64,000 bases of DNA, taken from the NCBI GenBank assembly GCA_047967505.1, contig CM106539.1. One strand, 5' to 3'. Shown here piece by piece: positions 36,510-47,265 of this stretch. The notes under the pieces are model-generated. The model did no database searches. It was not told the DNA's origin and saw only the letters and a list, made by a program, of their open reading frames with translations. How positions within the stretch are numbered: the stretch's first letter is position 1; the number at the start of each line of letters is the position of its first letter. Origin of the DNA: Dipteris shenzhenensis (Eukaryota > Polypodiophyta > Polypodiopsida > Gleicheniales). Both the position numbers and the translations under genes were made by a program.

Positions 36510-37624
36510 CACACACACACACACACACACAACAGCTACTTCATATTATATATATTTAACTTACGGATTTTCTTAACGAGTAGTCTCGCCACTCATACAA
36601 ACATAGACGCTTCAAGATTCTAGTGGAATGATTGGAGCTCGGACAGTCATAACTTACCAAAATGATCTTGTTCACCTTTTTCATTTGCACCAACTATGTC
36701 TTTTTGGCTTTTAGTAAAGTGTTTCTCTTTAAGGAATGGAAAATGATGTGGATTTTTTGCTATTTTGGTCCCCAATTTGTTCTCCCCCTTTCTCTCTCTC
36801 TCTCTCTCTTTTTCTTCTTCTTCTTCTTCTTCTTCTCTCAGCTTCCAGGCAGGCCTTTTGAATTTATTCAACTTGTTCAAAAAGAGAAAGTCCTTAAAGC
36901 ACTTTTCTCCTTGTTGAGAGTAGGTGCGCAATTGCTTCATCAAGTTTAACGATTGCCATTAAGCTACAATAATTACTCTACTTACGCCTCAATCTTGCAA
37001 TTCCCAATCATTACTAACGTGTGTGTGTGCGCGCGTGTGCATGCACACACAAATTTCAATAATACTTTATATTAATGTGTGTGAAACCTCAGAATAGGTG
37101 AAAACTCATCATGAAGTAGAAAAGGCTTAAAGTTTCAACTAGCAACTCTTGGCAAAATACTGAGGACTCCAGACTACAAGGTAAAAGGCAAACCTCAAGA
37201 GGGTCTAGAGTGAGGCACAAGGATCAAATCAACATTAGTTTTACTAGAAAAGTATGCAAAGGAACAATTTCTCTAGTATCAAAATAAAAACATTTGAACC
37301 CCTTAGACTCTTGTCAATGATAGCTAGTATTCTGAATTTTTGAAGCAATGGGTCAAATGTCGATTTCATAAGGGTGTGAAAGAACTATAAATCAAAGGAA
37401 GTATCACAAGTTGCTTTTGGCACTGATATATGCTATGAAGACTCTACCACATGGGACTCTAGGGCATCCAATCTCAGCTCCTAAGCATTTAAAGTCATAT
37501 CCAGCATTGGTTGAACAAAATCCGTGACCATATCCCTACCCACATCGATGGGCATAGCTGCATGAACATCCATGGGCATATTTACACCACCGAAACCGGT
37601 GGCCAGACAAAGTGATAGCCATTG

Positions 37625-37661
<37 letters not shown>

Positions 37662-37684
37662 CACACACACACACACACACACAC
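35381..37684. repeat. Tandem duplication of a 1150-bp block upstream of the bHLH gene
   Basis: Copy 1 is 35381-36530 and copy 2 is 36531-37684. Each begins AACAGCTACTTCATATTATA and ends in a CT run followed by a CA run. The copies differ only at a handful of bases (for example TTTTATTCCCC versus TTTTGGTCCCC, and ATCTATGGG versus ATCGATGGG) and in microsatellite length. The duplication is therefore recent or kept alike by gene conversion. The first copy begins about 290 bp upstream of the bHLH start codon, so the block lies in that gene's 5' flank. Short open frames inside it (for example minus strand at 36329-36532 and 37481-37720) run through the CT/CA repeats and match nothing I recognise. 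Confidence 0.95.
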
Positions 37685-37689
37685 ATAGA

Positions 37690-38155
37690 ATCTAGATGTA
37701 TGTATGTATGTATACACCATACAAGCCCTACAAATTGATAATGCTTCGAGAAAGTTAGTTTTTGATGGATTGTAGTACTATGCAAGAGGCCATTTCTATC
37801 ATTTATTTGTAATGCTTTTTGGTACTTAGTGATTTTTTAAAACTAAAAAAAGATGATTTGTAAAAAAAATAGTGCAACATCGGTGGCCAAGTTTTCAACA
37901 TTGGCATTTTCATGGTATTTTTATTAGTATAAACATCAATGTTTTTGTTGACGATCATGGCATATATCAATGAAAATTTTGGCATCTATACCAACATTGA
38001 GACTACTTAAAATTTGATAGAAAGTGGTTTTGTATATCTTTTGTGAAAAGACTTTTTTGTATTTTTTATGGTTTAAAAGATAAAAATGTTGATAAACGAA
38101 GTCCTAGAACCTGTACCCGAAATTTTAAGCTCTAAAACCTACATTCTAAATTTGT
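37690..38155. other. No gene recognised
   Basis: AT-rich DNA following the duplicated block. Starts with a TATG run at 37696-37712. Confidence 0.4.
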
Positions 38156-38394
38156 AAACTCTAATAAAGATGAGATAATGTTGCTCTAAATCATAATCTC
38201 ACAAAAAATTAGATAATAATGACTAATGAAATCCTAAACCCTAATTCCTAATTCCTAAACTCCAAACCTAATCCCTGGCCCTCGTGATCGCTCGCCTCCG
38301 GTGATGGAACCATATTAATTGAAAATTAGATTGGAACTTAAAGAATAAAACAATTTAAAAAGTGAGATTACAAGTAGGAGTAGACTTATACCAT

Positions 38395-38680
38395 GCGAGC
38401 AGCCACCTCAACCCAATCAACCATCTCTCCCATTACCTCCTGCTCAATAAACCACGGCTTTGTATCTGTAGGAAGATGACCAATCGTAGCTTGCTATGGA
38501 TCCAATTTACGAGAGTTAGATAAAGTGCATGTAATATGTAGTAAAACAAATAGAACAATACATTAAATGAGAAGAAGTAGACTTACCACAGTTGCCTCGA
38601 ATGCCAACCGTCCGCTTGCACCAAAGTGCGAAGTACCTATGGCATCCAGTCGTCTCCTCGCAGCCCTCCTCTGACTAAAC
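38395..38680 (-). pseudogene. Two candidate spliced exons of an unknown gene
   Basis: Minus strand: exon-like piece 38588-38678 translates as FSQRRAARRRLDAIGTSHFG and on to RLAFEATV, then GTAAGT (consensus donor). After an AT-rich gap, CCATAG precedes QATIGHLPTDTKPWFIEQEV and on to VDWVEVAARM, then GTATAAGT (donor-like). Both pieces are open in the phase needed to join, and the gap is intron-like. No start or end was found, so it is either a piece of a transposon-borne gene or a decayed host gene. The family is not recognised. Confidence 0.4.
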
Positions 38681-39177
38681 TTATAAAGATAAGACATTGG
38701 GGTTCCAAGTCATAATCTCACACAATGTTAGCGACATGATAATAATTAGTAGTTTAACAATCATATCATTGTGTGACTAACATTGTGATTCTAGTTAGTC
38801 CATCTACTATTGGACAAAAATTCTTGCCAGAAAATTCATCGTCTTCTAAGGGATCTATGGGTAGTACATTTTCTACTGCTTCTATCGCATTATCATCACC
38901 ATCAAAGGATAAAGTTTTAGCTGCCATAGATCCTAATAACATAGGAAAGCAAGGGAGAGGGATAGAGATTGAATTCTTTGGAATGTAGGACTTATTGAGG
39001 ATGCAAATATCATTTCTAAGTATTAATCATAAAAGCTAAAACTTCAATTGCAAACTCCAAACTCTAAACTTACCTCAGTAAAGATAAGACATTGGTGCTC
39101 CAAAGCATAACCCACATAATGTTAGTAACATGATGATATAATGATTGGTAAAACCCTAAGAAGTAAACCCTCAACTC

Positions 39178-40168
39178 CATTAGGAGAAGTTTGGGCTCAA
39201 AAAGGTTCTCTTGCATTAGGATCTTAAGAACTTGGATTAAGTTTTAGGCCAATGAGAAGGCTCTAGCATGAAAAAAATGGACCTTCTCATTGGTGGAGAA
39301 AAATGGTCCCACCCCAAGTAAGTTGAGTTATCTGGTTTGTCAATGGAGCATGTATGATACAATGGCTATGGGGGGTTGCAAGTCTATGGTAATCAATCAC
39401 GGTGAGTGTTCTTATGGATCACGCGATGATGATGGTAGCTCACATAAGGTTCCTTGGAACCATTAGATCTCTCTAACATCTAATGGCTAGCAAGAAGCAG
39501 TGTGATCATGGGCACTTGGATGAGCAAAAATATACCACAATGTAAATTCGGTGCTAAATGCATGCGATTAAAGTATTTTTGATTGTGTGGTTGTGCCCCG
39601 ATTGTGCGAGTTTAGGGGGTGGCCTTTTAAGTATGTCTCTCGAGTACCTTAGAACTGTTAGATCTCCATGCCAATCTAATGGTTGTAAAATGGCACTCAT
39701 CGTGCAAAATTGGATGAGGGCTTTCATCCAACGAGCGGGAATTGGTATATATCGCAGAGACATCAGATGCCTGCCACATACCAAGATGATGCCACATGCC
39801 ACCCACACACCAAAAGCCTTGCAATTTTGCACCTTTAGATGCATGATGAGATACTATGGCTCAAATCTAGCAATAACTATAAGTCCTAGATGGAAAATGA
39901 TCTAAGGCCCCAATTTTAGGTGCCATTTGTGAGCCATCTGGTCCTGGCTTGGATCACATTTTTAATACTATCTTTGATGCATCTTGACAATCAAAGAGAG
40001 CAAATAGTGACAAATGGGATTGATGCTATAAAATCCACTCATTTAATGAATCTTACTAAGGGGTTTTCCTAAAAAATTATGGAGATTACCCATTAACTAA
40101 TCCCAACTTCCCATTCCCTATTCGCCTCCTTATGAGGTCCTTTTTGGGCCCAAAATTCCCCTAATGTA
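39178..40168. mobile_element. Possible 991-bp inverted-repeat DNA element
   Basis: The left end CATTAGGAGAAGTTTGGGCT and following CAAAAAGG are matched in reverse complement by the right end (CATTAGGGGAATTTTGGGCC, then CAAAAAGG). AACTC flanks the element on both sides (39173-39177 and 40169-40173), as for a target-site duplication. The right end carries two extra bases. It splits the series of 100-bp repeats. No transposase frame lies inside, so it would be non-autonomous. Confidence 0.45.
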
Positions 40169-40329
40169 AACTCATCTGAATTATAAAGATAAGACAAAGG
40201 TGGTTCAAATCATAATGTCACACAATATTACTACCATGATGATAATGTTGATAAAACCGTAAACCCTAAGTCCTAAACTCGAAAGTCTAAACATATCTTA
40301 GTAAAGATGAGGCACTCTGTTGGAGGTAA

Positions 40330-42900
40330 AAGACGTTAAAATGCCCCTCACTCTTGGAGGACATGAGGAGGACATTTAGAAGTGGCCATAAAGGGATTAA
40401 TCCCACATGCAAATGGGTAGCTAACATGGAAGTCATATAATGCACCTAATTGTAAGGAGTCCTCATATACCCATGTCTACCCAAATTTCCATCATAGAGA
40501 CAATGAAGGTTCTAATGATTGGAGAGATGGAGACTCCAATGGACTTCCGTTTCATGCCATATATATAACTTTTCAAGCTCTAAAATGCAACTTGAGTTGA
40601 TTGTTGGGCTCTTGTTGGGTAGTTGAAACTCAACAAAATGTCAACATTTGACCCCTTATGTCGTCCATCAAATGCCCCCACTAGATGAGGGAATGAATCA
40701 AATTGAATGTCCCTACTTCTGATAGAATCTTACTATGGGAGTTGGTCATCATGCCCAATTGATTTACTTTCAAGTGGCATGCCAGCTCTAGCTTTAATTC
40801 CTATGCCACTCACAATTGTAAACCATGATTGTGCAGTAGGCTTGATAGCCTTCATAGAGTGGCTAGGTAGTTAAGGTGTGGGATCTCTAACATGTGGCCC
40901 TGTGGGTGGCTTAAGCCTTGTTTAAGGCACGACTTGTAGGTCATGTTACATGTGGCAATTCAGTGTTTCAAATGGTACTAAAGGTCATGCATATATATAT
41001 ATATATATATGTACGTACGTACGTATGTACGTATGTATGTATGTATGTATGTATGTATATACAACTAGAGATGCACACATATGTTTCATTCATACTTGAG
41101 CATACTTGTATTCTTGGTATGCTTTCATCGGTAAGGCTATGATTGCATAGAATATTATTGACATAAGGTCCATATTGCTTTTGGCTAGAGAGGAGGTACC
41201 TACATAGGCAAGAGGAGTTGGTAGAACACTATGGAAGAGGTCCAAATTGTGCTGAGCAACAACAAGAGAAACATGGTAGAAGATTTCTACAGGTTCAAAT
41301 CATGATGAAAGAGAGGAAAGGGGACAAGTTAGAGGAGGCAAAGAGGGAAGGAAGGAGAGGAGAGGAGATGGGGAGAGACTGGTGGAGGAGGGGGGGTGGC
41401 AAGGGAAAGGACGATGGGAGGAGAAGGATGGGGAGGAGGGAAGGAGAAGAATTTCAAAAAAAAGAGGATGAGGAGGGAGTAAGGATTATAAGGGAGGGGT
41501 GACATAGAATTGGATTTAGGGCAAGTTTCTAGGTTAACACTTTATAACAAGAATAATGTGCAATCCCTCCATTCAAAACTTCATTCTTTGATATATATTG
41601 TTGGTGGGACTAAACACCAAGTGATGACAAACCTGGCCCACTTTTGTGACTTGACAGGTGACATAAAACGAGAAACACAATGCCAGTTTTGGCTATTTTG
41701 TTTGACGTAGATTCTATTTCAAATGAGAATTCACTTGTTGCAAACCAATTTCTCAACTAGTTTAGTCTCTCAAGAAGGTCTTTATTTGGAAGACTCAACC
41801 GACTCCATAGTTATTCAATAACCAATGCCTAGAACTGCTTTTTTATTCTACTCTATGTTCCCAAGAATTTTCTTCTTGCAATCATTACATTTCTTTTGAG
41901 CGGGAAGCACATTTCTCTATTCTCCCTATCATGGGATGAAATCTCATGCCACAATCTCAGCATTTCCCTTCTCTATATGCATTTCCCTCCCATTTTACTT
42001 TCATTCTTTCAAAACTTTCAAGATTTTTAAACAAGATTTTCCCTGTCTTCTTCTTGCTTCATTCTGGGCGCTTTTCTTTCAATTCTCACCACTTCTACTC
42101 TCATATAAGATTCTCTTACAATCTCAAATTGTTTTCATGTAGAAACTTGAGTCAATCATGTTCTAGACAAACCATGAATGATGCAATTTGTTTCAAGCCT
42201 AGAAGGAGCTATTGGACGAGATTATTTGAGAAAGGATGAAAGAAGATTGATTTTTAGGCATTACGCTTGCATATGCATGAAAATCAATCTTTCTTTTGCC
42301 CATCTCTCAACACTAGTCTATGGGGGGGGATTATCTCAAAGCACTTGTGAAGTTTGGGGTCTATGCAAGCATCTTTCATGGAGTTTGAGATGATATATCC
42401 TTTGTAGCAATGCAAGATAGTGAAAATGGCGAGATTTTAGATTTAATGATGCAACTTTCAAAAAATAGTTAGTTTGTAGTTTTTTGTGTGTAGTTGAGTT
42501 GTTTTCTTTTACTACATGTTTTGAAAATGTTGAAAGATTTGTTTTTTAAAGATAAATTTTGTGAGAAGTGAGCTCCTAGAGGGTTTCTTACAAGAAATCA
42601 TAGTGCAACAGTAAAAAAGCAGTCACTTTAAGTATCTTTTCAAGTAAATAAATTGTTTCAAACACATACACTCTTACTATGTACAGCTTTCTAAAGAAGA
42701 TTGTTTGAAATAGATTTTGAGATTTTTGGGAGCATGTAATTTGATTTGGAACAAGATCCATCAACTTCAGCATCCTAGAATACAAGAGGGGCCACTGGGG
42801 AGAGCAAGTTTGATCACATTTTTCCTCCAAAGATCCCTAGTTACAAGAATCAAGTATTGTTCAATCACAAGTTTCTTATTTATTCTACTTTTAATAGCTT
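40330..42900. other. No gene recognised; TA/CGTA microsatellite and purine-rich patch
   Basis: TA then GTAC/GTAT runs at 40986-41058, and a GA/GGA-rich patch at 41300-41490. The frame at 41218-41502 (plus) is driven by this composition. The remainder is AT-rich. Confidence 0.45.
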
Positions 42901-43410
42901 AACAATGTTTGTAGTATTTAAAGGTCATTTGTGTTGTTTATTTGTAATTAACAAAGTCAAGCCAGCCTCTAAATTTGCTAAATGCAAGTCAGTTTGTTTA
43001 AATTTGTTTGTGTGATATCTTTTTATGTGATATTAGTTTTGTTGTCTATCATTTTACCATATATATGTGTTGATGCTATTGGCATTCGTAATTTCATAAA
43101 GCATATTTAATATAGTTTGTTTTAAATTTTGATTTATTTTACATCCAATACTTTAACAATGTTTGTCATATTTAAATGTAGTATGTGTTGTTTCTATGTA
43201 ATTTACAAAGTTAAGTGTGTTACTATATTTTTCTATGTAATTTACTAAGTTAAGTGTGTTACTATATTTTTCTCATGTAAGTCATTCTATTTGTTATCTA
43301 TGTGATCTATGTATATGATATTAGTTTTGTGTGTTGTCATTTTACCATGTTATATGTGTTGATGTTATTGACATTTTTATTTTCATGTTAGCATGTTTGT
43401 TTTGGGTAAC
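42901..43410. repeat. Tandem duplication with about 253-bp period, with an inner 39-bp doublet
   Basis: AACAATGTTTG, TATTTAAA, GTGTTGTTT, GATATTAGTTTTGT, TCATTTTACCAT and TGTGTTGATG occur in order twice, from 42901 and from 43154. The second copy contains an extra doublet with CTATGTAATTTAC at 43194 and 43233. Confidence 0.85.
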
Positions 43411-43929
43411 CATCATTTATTACTTGATGCTAAGTATATGTGTTGTTGGATTTATAGATTTCAAACATTAGATTTTGCATGTAGTAGGGATTCTAATTTT
43501 GTTATGTTTTTTGCTAATGTCAATATTATATTATGTTAGGTGTAAAGTGAATAAAACCATGGAGGACCTCAAGAAAAAGAAAAAGGTGGAAATCTATTTT
43601 CGAATTGATGTAGAGAATCCACCATTTCTAAAGAGGAATGAATCCTCCTTAGCAAGTGAAAGTGATTTAGTGCTCTTTGAAATCAAGGAAAAACACATCT
43701 AGATTTGTGATTAGATGAGAAAATATATCCACTGGATCTAGAAACTTTTTAGGCTCCTTAATTGCATGGATTGACTAGCTTAAAACAATTTTTTGCTCCC
43801 ATTTCCCTCTCTAACTTGGGGCGATTTTGAGGACCTAACCAATGGCAGAACTTGAATTCTAAGGGTCCTTCGCCCCCTCCATAGGTTAGGATGGTTTGTT
43901 AGGATATTGTCAGAGGTTGATGGCTCATG

Positions 43930-44800
43930 GATCAAGTAGCCTTTTCATCCACTACCAATCTTTGCTTAACAAAATAGACAAAATGATTGCAATGCTAGAG
44001 TCCTAGAATCAACATTTGGTTTCACCTATGCAAGCTACAAGTGTTTATACGACTATGAAAGAAAAATGGTATGATGGCATAGAGCATAAAAATAAGGAAA
44101 TATAGGTAAAGGCTCAAACATTAAATGCTCAGTTGTTGAAAGAGCACTGAAAATGCAATTCACTTATAGATCCAAAACACATCTCTATAAGATGAGATCA
44201 GGAAATTAGAAAAAACATTAGCATTCATGAAGGATACTCCTATGTGTCCAAGGCTTTGTAAGGGAAAATTGCATCCGATGGATGAAATATCCAAGAAAAG
44301 TGGTCACTGAAAGCGTCGAGTGAGAGCTTGTAGGGTTGTTTCATAACTCATGTCTATCCATGATGAACACTCTGCTACTATGTGTGAAGTGTTTACCAAA
44401 AAAATGTTGGAGTCTGACATACAACATACAAATTCAAAAGTCTAAAATCAGAGACAACATCTGAGTCAATGAACAAAGTTATGGAGAAATTCAATTTAAC
44501 TAATGCATAGGGAGTTTGTGATACTTCAAGATCTCGGGTCATATTTAAGAGCTTAAAGAAAGCATGTCTTTCTATAGGAACAATTGCTAAAGCCCCACTT
44601 CCAAAACCAACCAATATCAATAAGGCAAGGCATGCTCTCAATTTGGGTATACTTGATTTAGTCGACGAGCCTCAACATGTATGTAGGACACTAGCTATGA
44701 AAGGGAAGGTTGGAGAATCCAAATAAGTGGAACTCGTAGTAAACAACAACTTCATAATAGATGTTCAAAGAGTTTTGCCATGGTGAAATTTTATGATTTT
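43930..44800 (+). pseudogene. Degenerate coding stretch, probably retroelement-derived
   Basis: One plus frame gives protein-like pieces separated by stops: TTMKEKWYDGIEHKNKE, ESMNKVMEKFNLTNA, VIFKSLKKACLSIGTIAKAP, then LPKPTNINKARHALNLGIL. It lies before an integrase fragment on the same strand. I do not recognise the domain. Confidence 0.35.
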
Positions 44801-44980
44801 CATATGGAAGAATGCAATGGTCAACTAAAGATCATACTAAAGGTTCATGAAAGTGAGGTAGTAAGAGGTCAAAAATTAGAAAGAGTTAGTTTGACCTTGA
44901 TGAATAGAATAACAGACCTTCAAGTTGAGCTTGATGATGCAAGGCAGTTTAACATGCAATCAGAATAGGAGATTTGGTGG

Positions 44981-45226
44981 TTGGCTGCATTTGAGATGTT
45001 CACACTGAACATAAAAGAAGAATATACAATTCGTCAAATGTACGACAAAATCATGCAAGGTGGCGTGCAACCCACCATAGAGAAGGGAGAATATAGGTGG
45101 AGTTCACTTTACTACTTGACTTTCATCGACAACTACAGCATATATTGTTGGGTCTACTTTCTAAGGTTTAGACTCTTCCAATGTGGATGCCCATGCATAA
45201 GTTTTAGAATTTATGTACAATTTTAG
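44981..45226 (+). pseudogene. Copia integrase fragment
   Basis: YRWSSLYYLTFIDNYS then IYCWVYFLRFR matches the first strand of the Copia integrase core (SLGGSRYFVTFIDDYSRKTWVYFL), including the first catalytic Asp in FID. The match stops soon after and the frame ends at 45226. Only a scrap remains of the DDE domain. Confidence 0.75.
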
Positions 45227-45277
45227 TTATATGATATGCAGTGAAGTCAGTGTATAAAGGCTATGAATTGTAATACC

Positions 45278-45592
45278 AAAGGGAAATTTTGAGTTATTGG
45301 ATGTTAATTATAAGTTTTTAGTGCAAGGGTGCACCAATTCAATGTTAACTATAACTTTCCAGCTCAAGGTTGCACCAATTCTATGCTTTTGGAGTTTATG
45401 TTGAAAATAAGAAATTTTAAGAATTAGGGTTTTGGCTCGATTTTGGGCCCTATATAAAGCAAAAGTACTACAGGACAAAAGGGAAATTTTGAGTTGTTGG
45501 AGGATAATTCTAAGTTATTAGCTCAACATTGCACTAACTTTAAGTTAAAAACAAGTATTTTTAGAAGTTAGGGTTTGAGCGCTATATAAAGG
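45278..45592. repeat. Duplicated segment, each copy ending in a TATA box
   Basis: AAAGGGAAATTTTGAGTT starts the copies at 45278 and 45478. Each copy ends with a TTAGGGTTT word followed by a TATATAAA box at 45451-45458 and 45583-45590. The second copy is shortened by about 68 bp. Confidence 0.85.
45583..45590 (+). promoter_or_regulatory. Candidate TATA box
   Basis: TATATAAA lies 123 bp before the ATG at 45713, in a duplicated segment whose other copy also holds a TATA box. This layout suits an LTR promoter or a small gene promoter. Confidence 0.45.
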
Positions 45593-45712
45593 AATTGGAT
45601 CTTATTTTCATTTCATTGTTTTACGAGCTCTTAACTCCCACATGCCCTTCCACTTGCCCTTGATTCCCCATCCCACCGTTGCGTACCCTCTCCCTCTGTG
45701 TCTCCTCCCCCA

Positions 45713-46560
45713 TGGGTAGGACCAAGAAGAAGGCAAAGAAGCTAGGTGAGAAGGTACCATCAAATGATGAGGACACCCACAACAATCCCCTCCAATCCTT
45801 ATCCCAATCTCCCACCAATCACATAAGAAAAAGATTCTAATGTCAAGGAAGTATCTCCAAGATGAGTAGTCAAAGATTGAAGAAGAAATCAAAGAGGAGT
45901 TCCAGCGACAAATAGAGTAGAGGATGAAGCAATCTCAATTGAATGAACAACTCCATTGTGAGGAGCAAGCACGCAAAAAGAGAGACAAGCTCCACCACAA
46001 TAGCCACCTCATCCACACCGAGTCCACACCCAACACCAAGGATACCATAGCAACCACCTCTAGGCCAAAGAGGTCCTCCTCTCATGAAGAAGTCTAGGTT
46101 CAAACCAAGAACTATGGCACTTTAGGGAAACCGTAGGTCTCAAAAGTCAATCAATCTCCTTATCCTAAAGGCAAGCTTTGCCGAATTGATACGTGAGATC
46201 ATGCAAGATCTCAACTAGATCTCTATGTCCAAGTTCGTCAAATGAGGGGTCGTGGAGGCCCCTTGGTGTATTTCAACAGATGCCTTACTTTCCTTGCAAC
46301 ATGTAGCTAAGGCCTACTTGTTGGTAGACCTCATCGATGATGTCCAATTGGCTACCATCCACCACAGAAGCAGGATCATGGTGATTGCAAAAGATATAGC
46401 TCATTATACACCTTAGGAGACCTAAGTGTACTTAGGCTTGTTTTATGTACTATTTCTTAGGTGATGGTTAGGGATGGTGTGTGTACTACGCCTTGAGTGC
46501 TTCTCAATCTTGTATTTTGTTCCTATGAATATAATAAAAGTGTCTTTTATTACATAATTT
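45713..46560 (+). pseudogene. Small basic open frame and decayed coding continuation
   Basis: From the ATG at 45713 the frame reads MGRTKKKAKKLGEKVPS and on to NHIRKRF, then stops. The sequence continues with Lys/Glu/Gln-rich pieces in other frames and ends at an AATAAAAG polyadenylation-like signal near 46532. TATA box, start codon and poly(A) signal suggest a former transcription unit, possibly a retroelement. The family is not recognised. Confidence 0.35.
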
Positions 46561-46564
46561 GTAC

Positions 46565-47260
46565 TCTATGTCTTTGCAATCTCTAGTTTTCTTGCATGCA
46601 GTTTGAAATAAGAAAATAATATTCATTTTGCAACCTCAAATTAACTTACATGAAATTTAAAGAAAGGAAAGAATATAGTAAAACAAGAAAGAAATCAATT
46701 GAAAATTGTAATCGTTATTGACTTGGAGTGAGATAACATGGATCAACCCTTTCAGGCACATTTTACTCTAGCCTATGCTTCTGTTTGCTAGGCTCTGCAC
46801 CCTCTTTAGCTTGTCTAAGAAAAAAAGGTTGAACAATTTCATTCCCAATTTCATGGGGATCAGTGACACCAACTAGCTCTACAACAACACCTATGATGTT
46901 ATGGAGGGGTTCGGATCCATTTTTGGTTAATCAAAACAATGCGATCTGTAGTGTGATAGATGGGGCATTCATCTTCACCATCCGACTAAGGACCCTAAAC
47001 TTCATAATGTTTAACTTTCCATCTATTGATAATTGCCGATGGAAGACCAATATGTGTTGATCCACTTTGTCGATGTAGTGAGTGATTGAAGACATCTCTC
47101 CCCCAAAAGATCCTCTGGTTCCATCCTTGCACGTAGCATATTCATCTAGCCACAACACATTCAAAAATCAACATATTACATAAAAAACATAAACCTTGAT
47201 TTATGATACAAATTTTGGAAATTTTACCTAAAACATGATCATTCAGAATTATTCAACAAA
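46565..47260. other. No gene recognised
   Basis: AT-rich DNA. The minus-strand frame 46931-47164 (reading KDGTRGSFGGEMSSITHYID) is mildly protein-like but not recognised. Confidence 0.35.
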
Positions 47261-47265
47261 TCTAA

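Larger units (their letters stand above)
38160..40320. repeat. Four dispersed copies of a repeat of about 100 bp
   Basis: Copies at about 38160, 38679, 39074 and 40181 share TAAAGATRAGAYA, then AATCATAATCTCACA and AATGTTAGTAACATGATRATAAT, followed in three of them by AAACCCTAA-type words. All have the same orientation. The spacing is irregular. Confidence 0.85.

Noticed and set aside
36329-37720. Duplicated minus-strand frames (MPMDVHAAMPIDVGRD) as a conserved peptide
   Set aside because: They are identical only because the DNA block was duplicated recently. They run through microsatellites and have no known relative.
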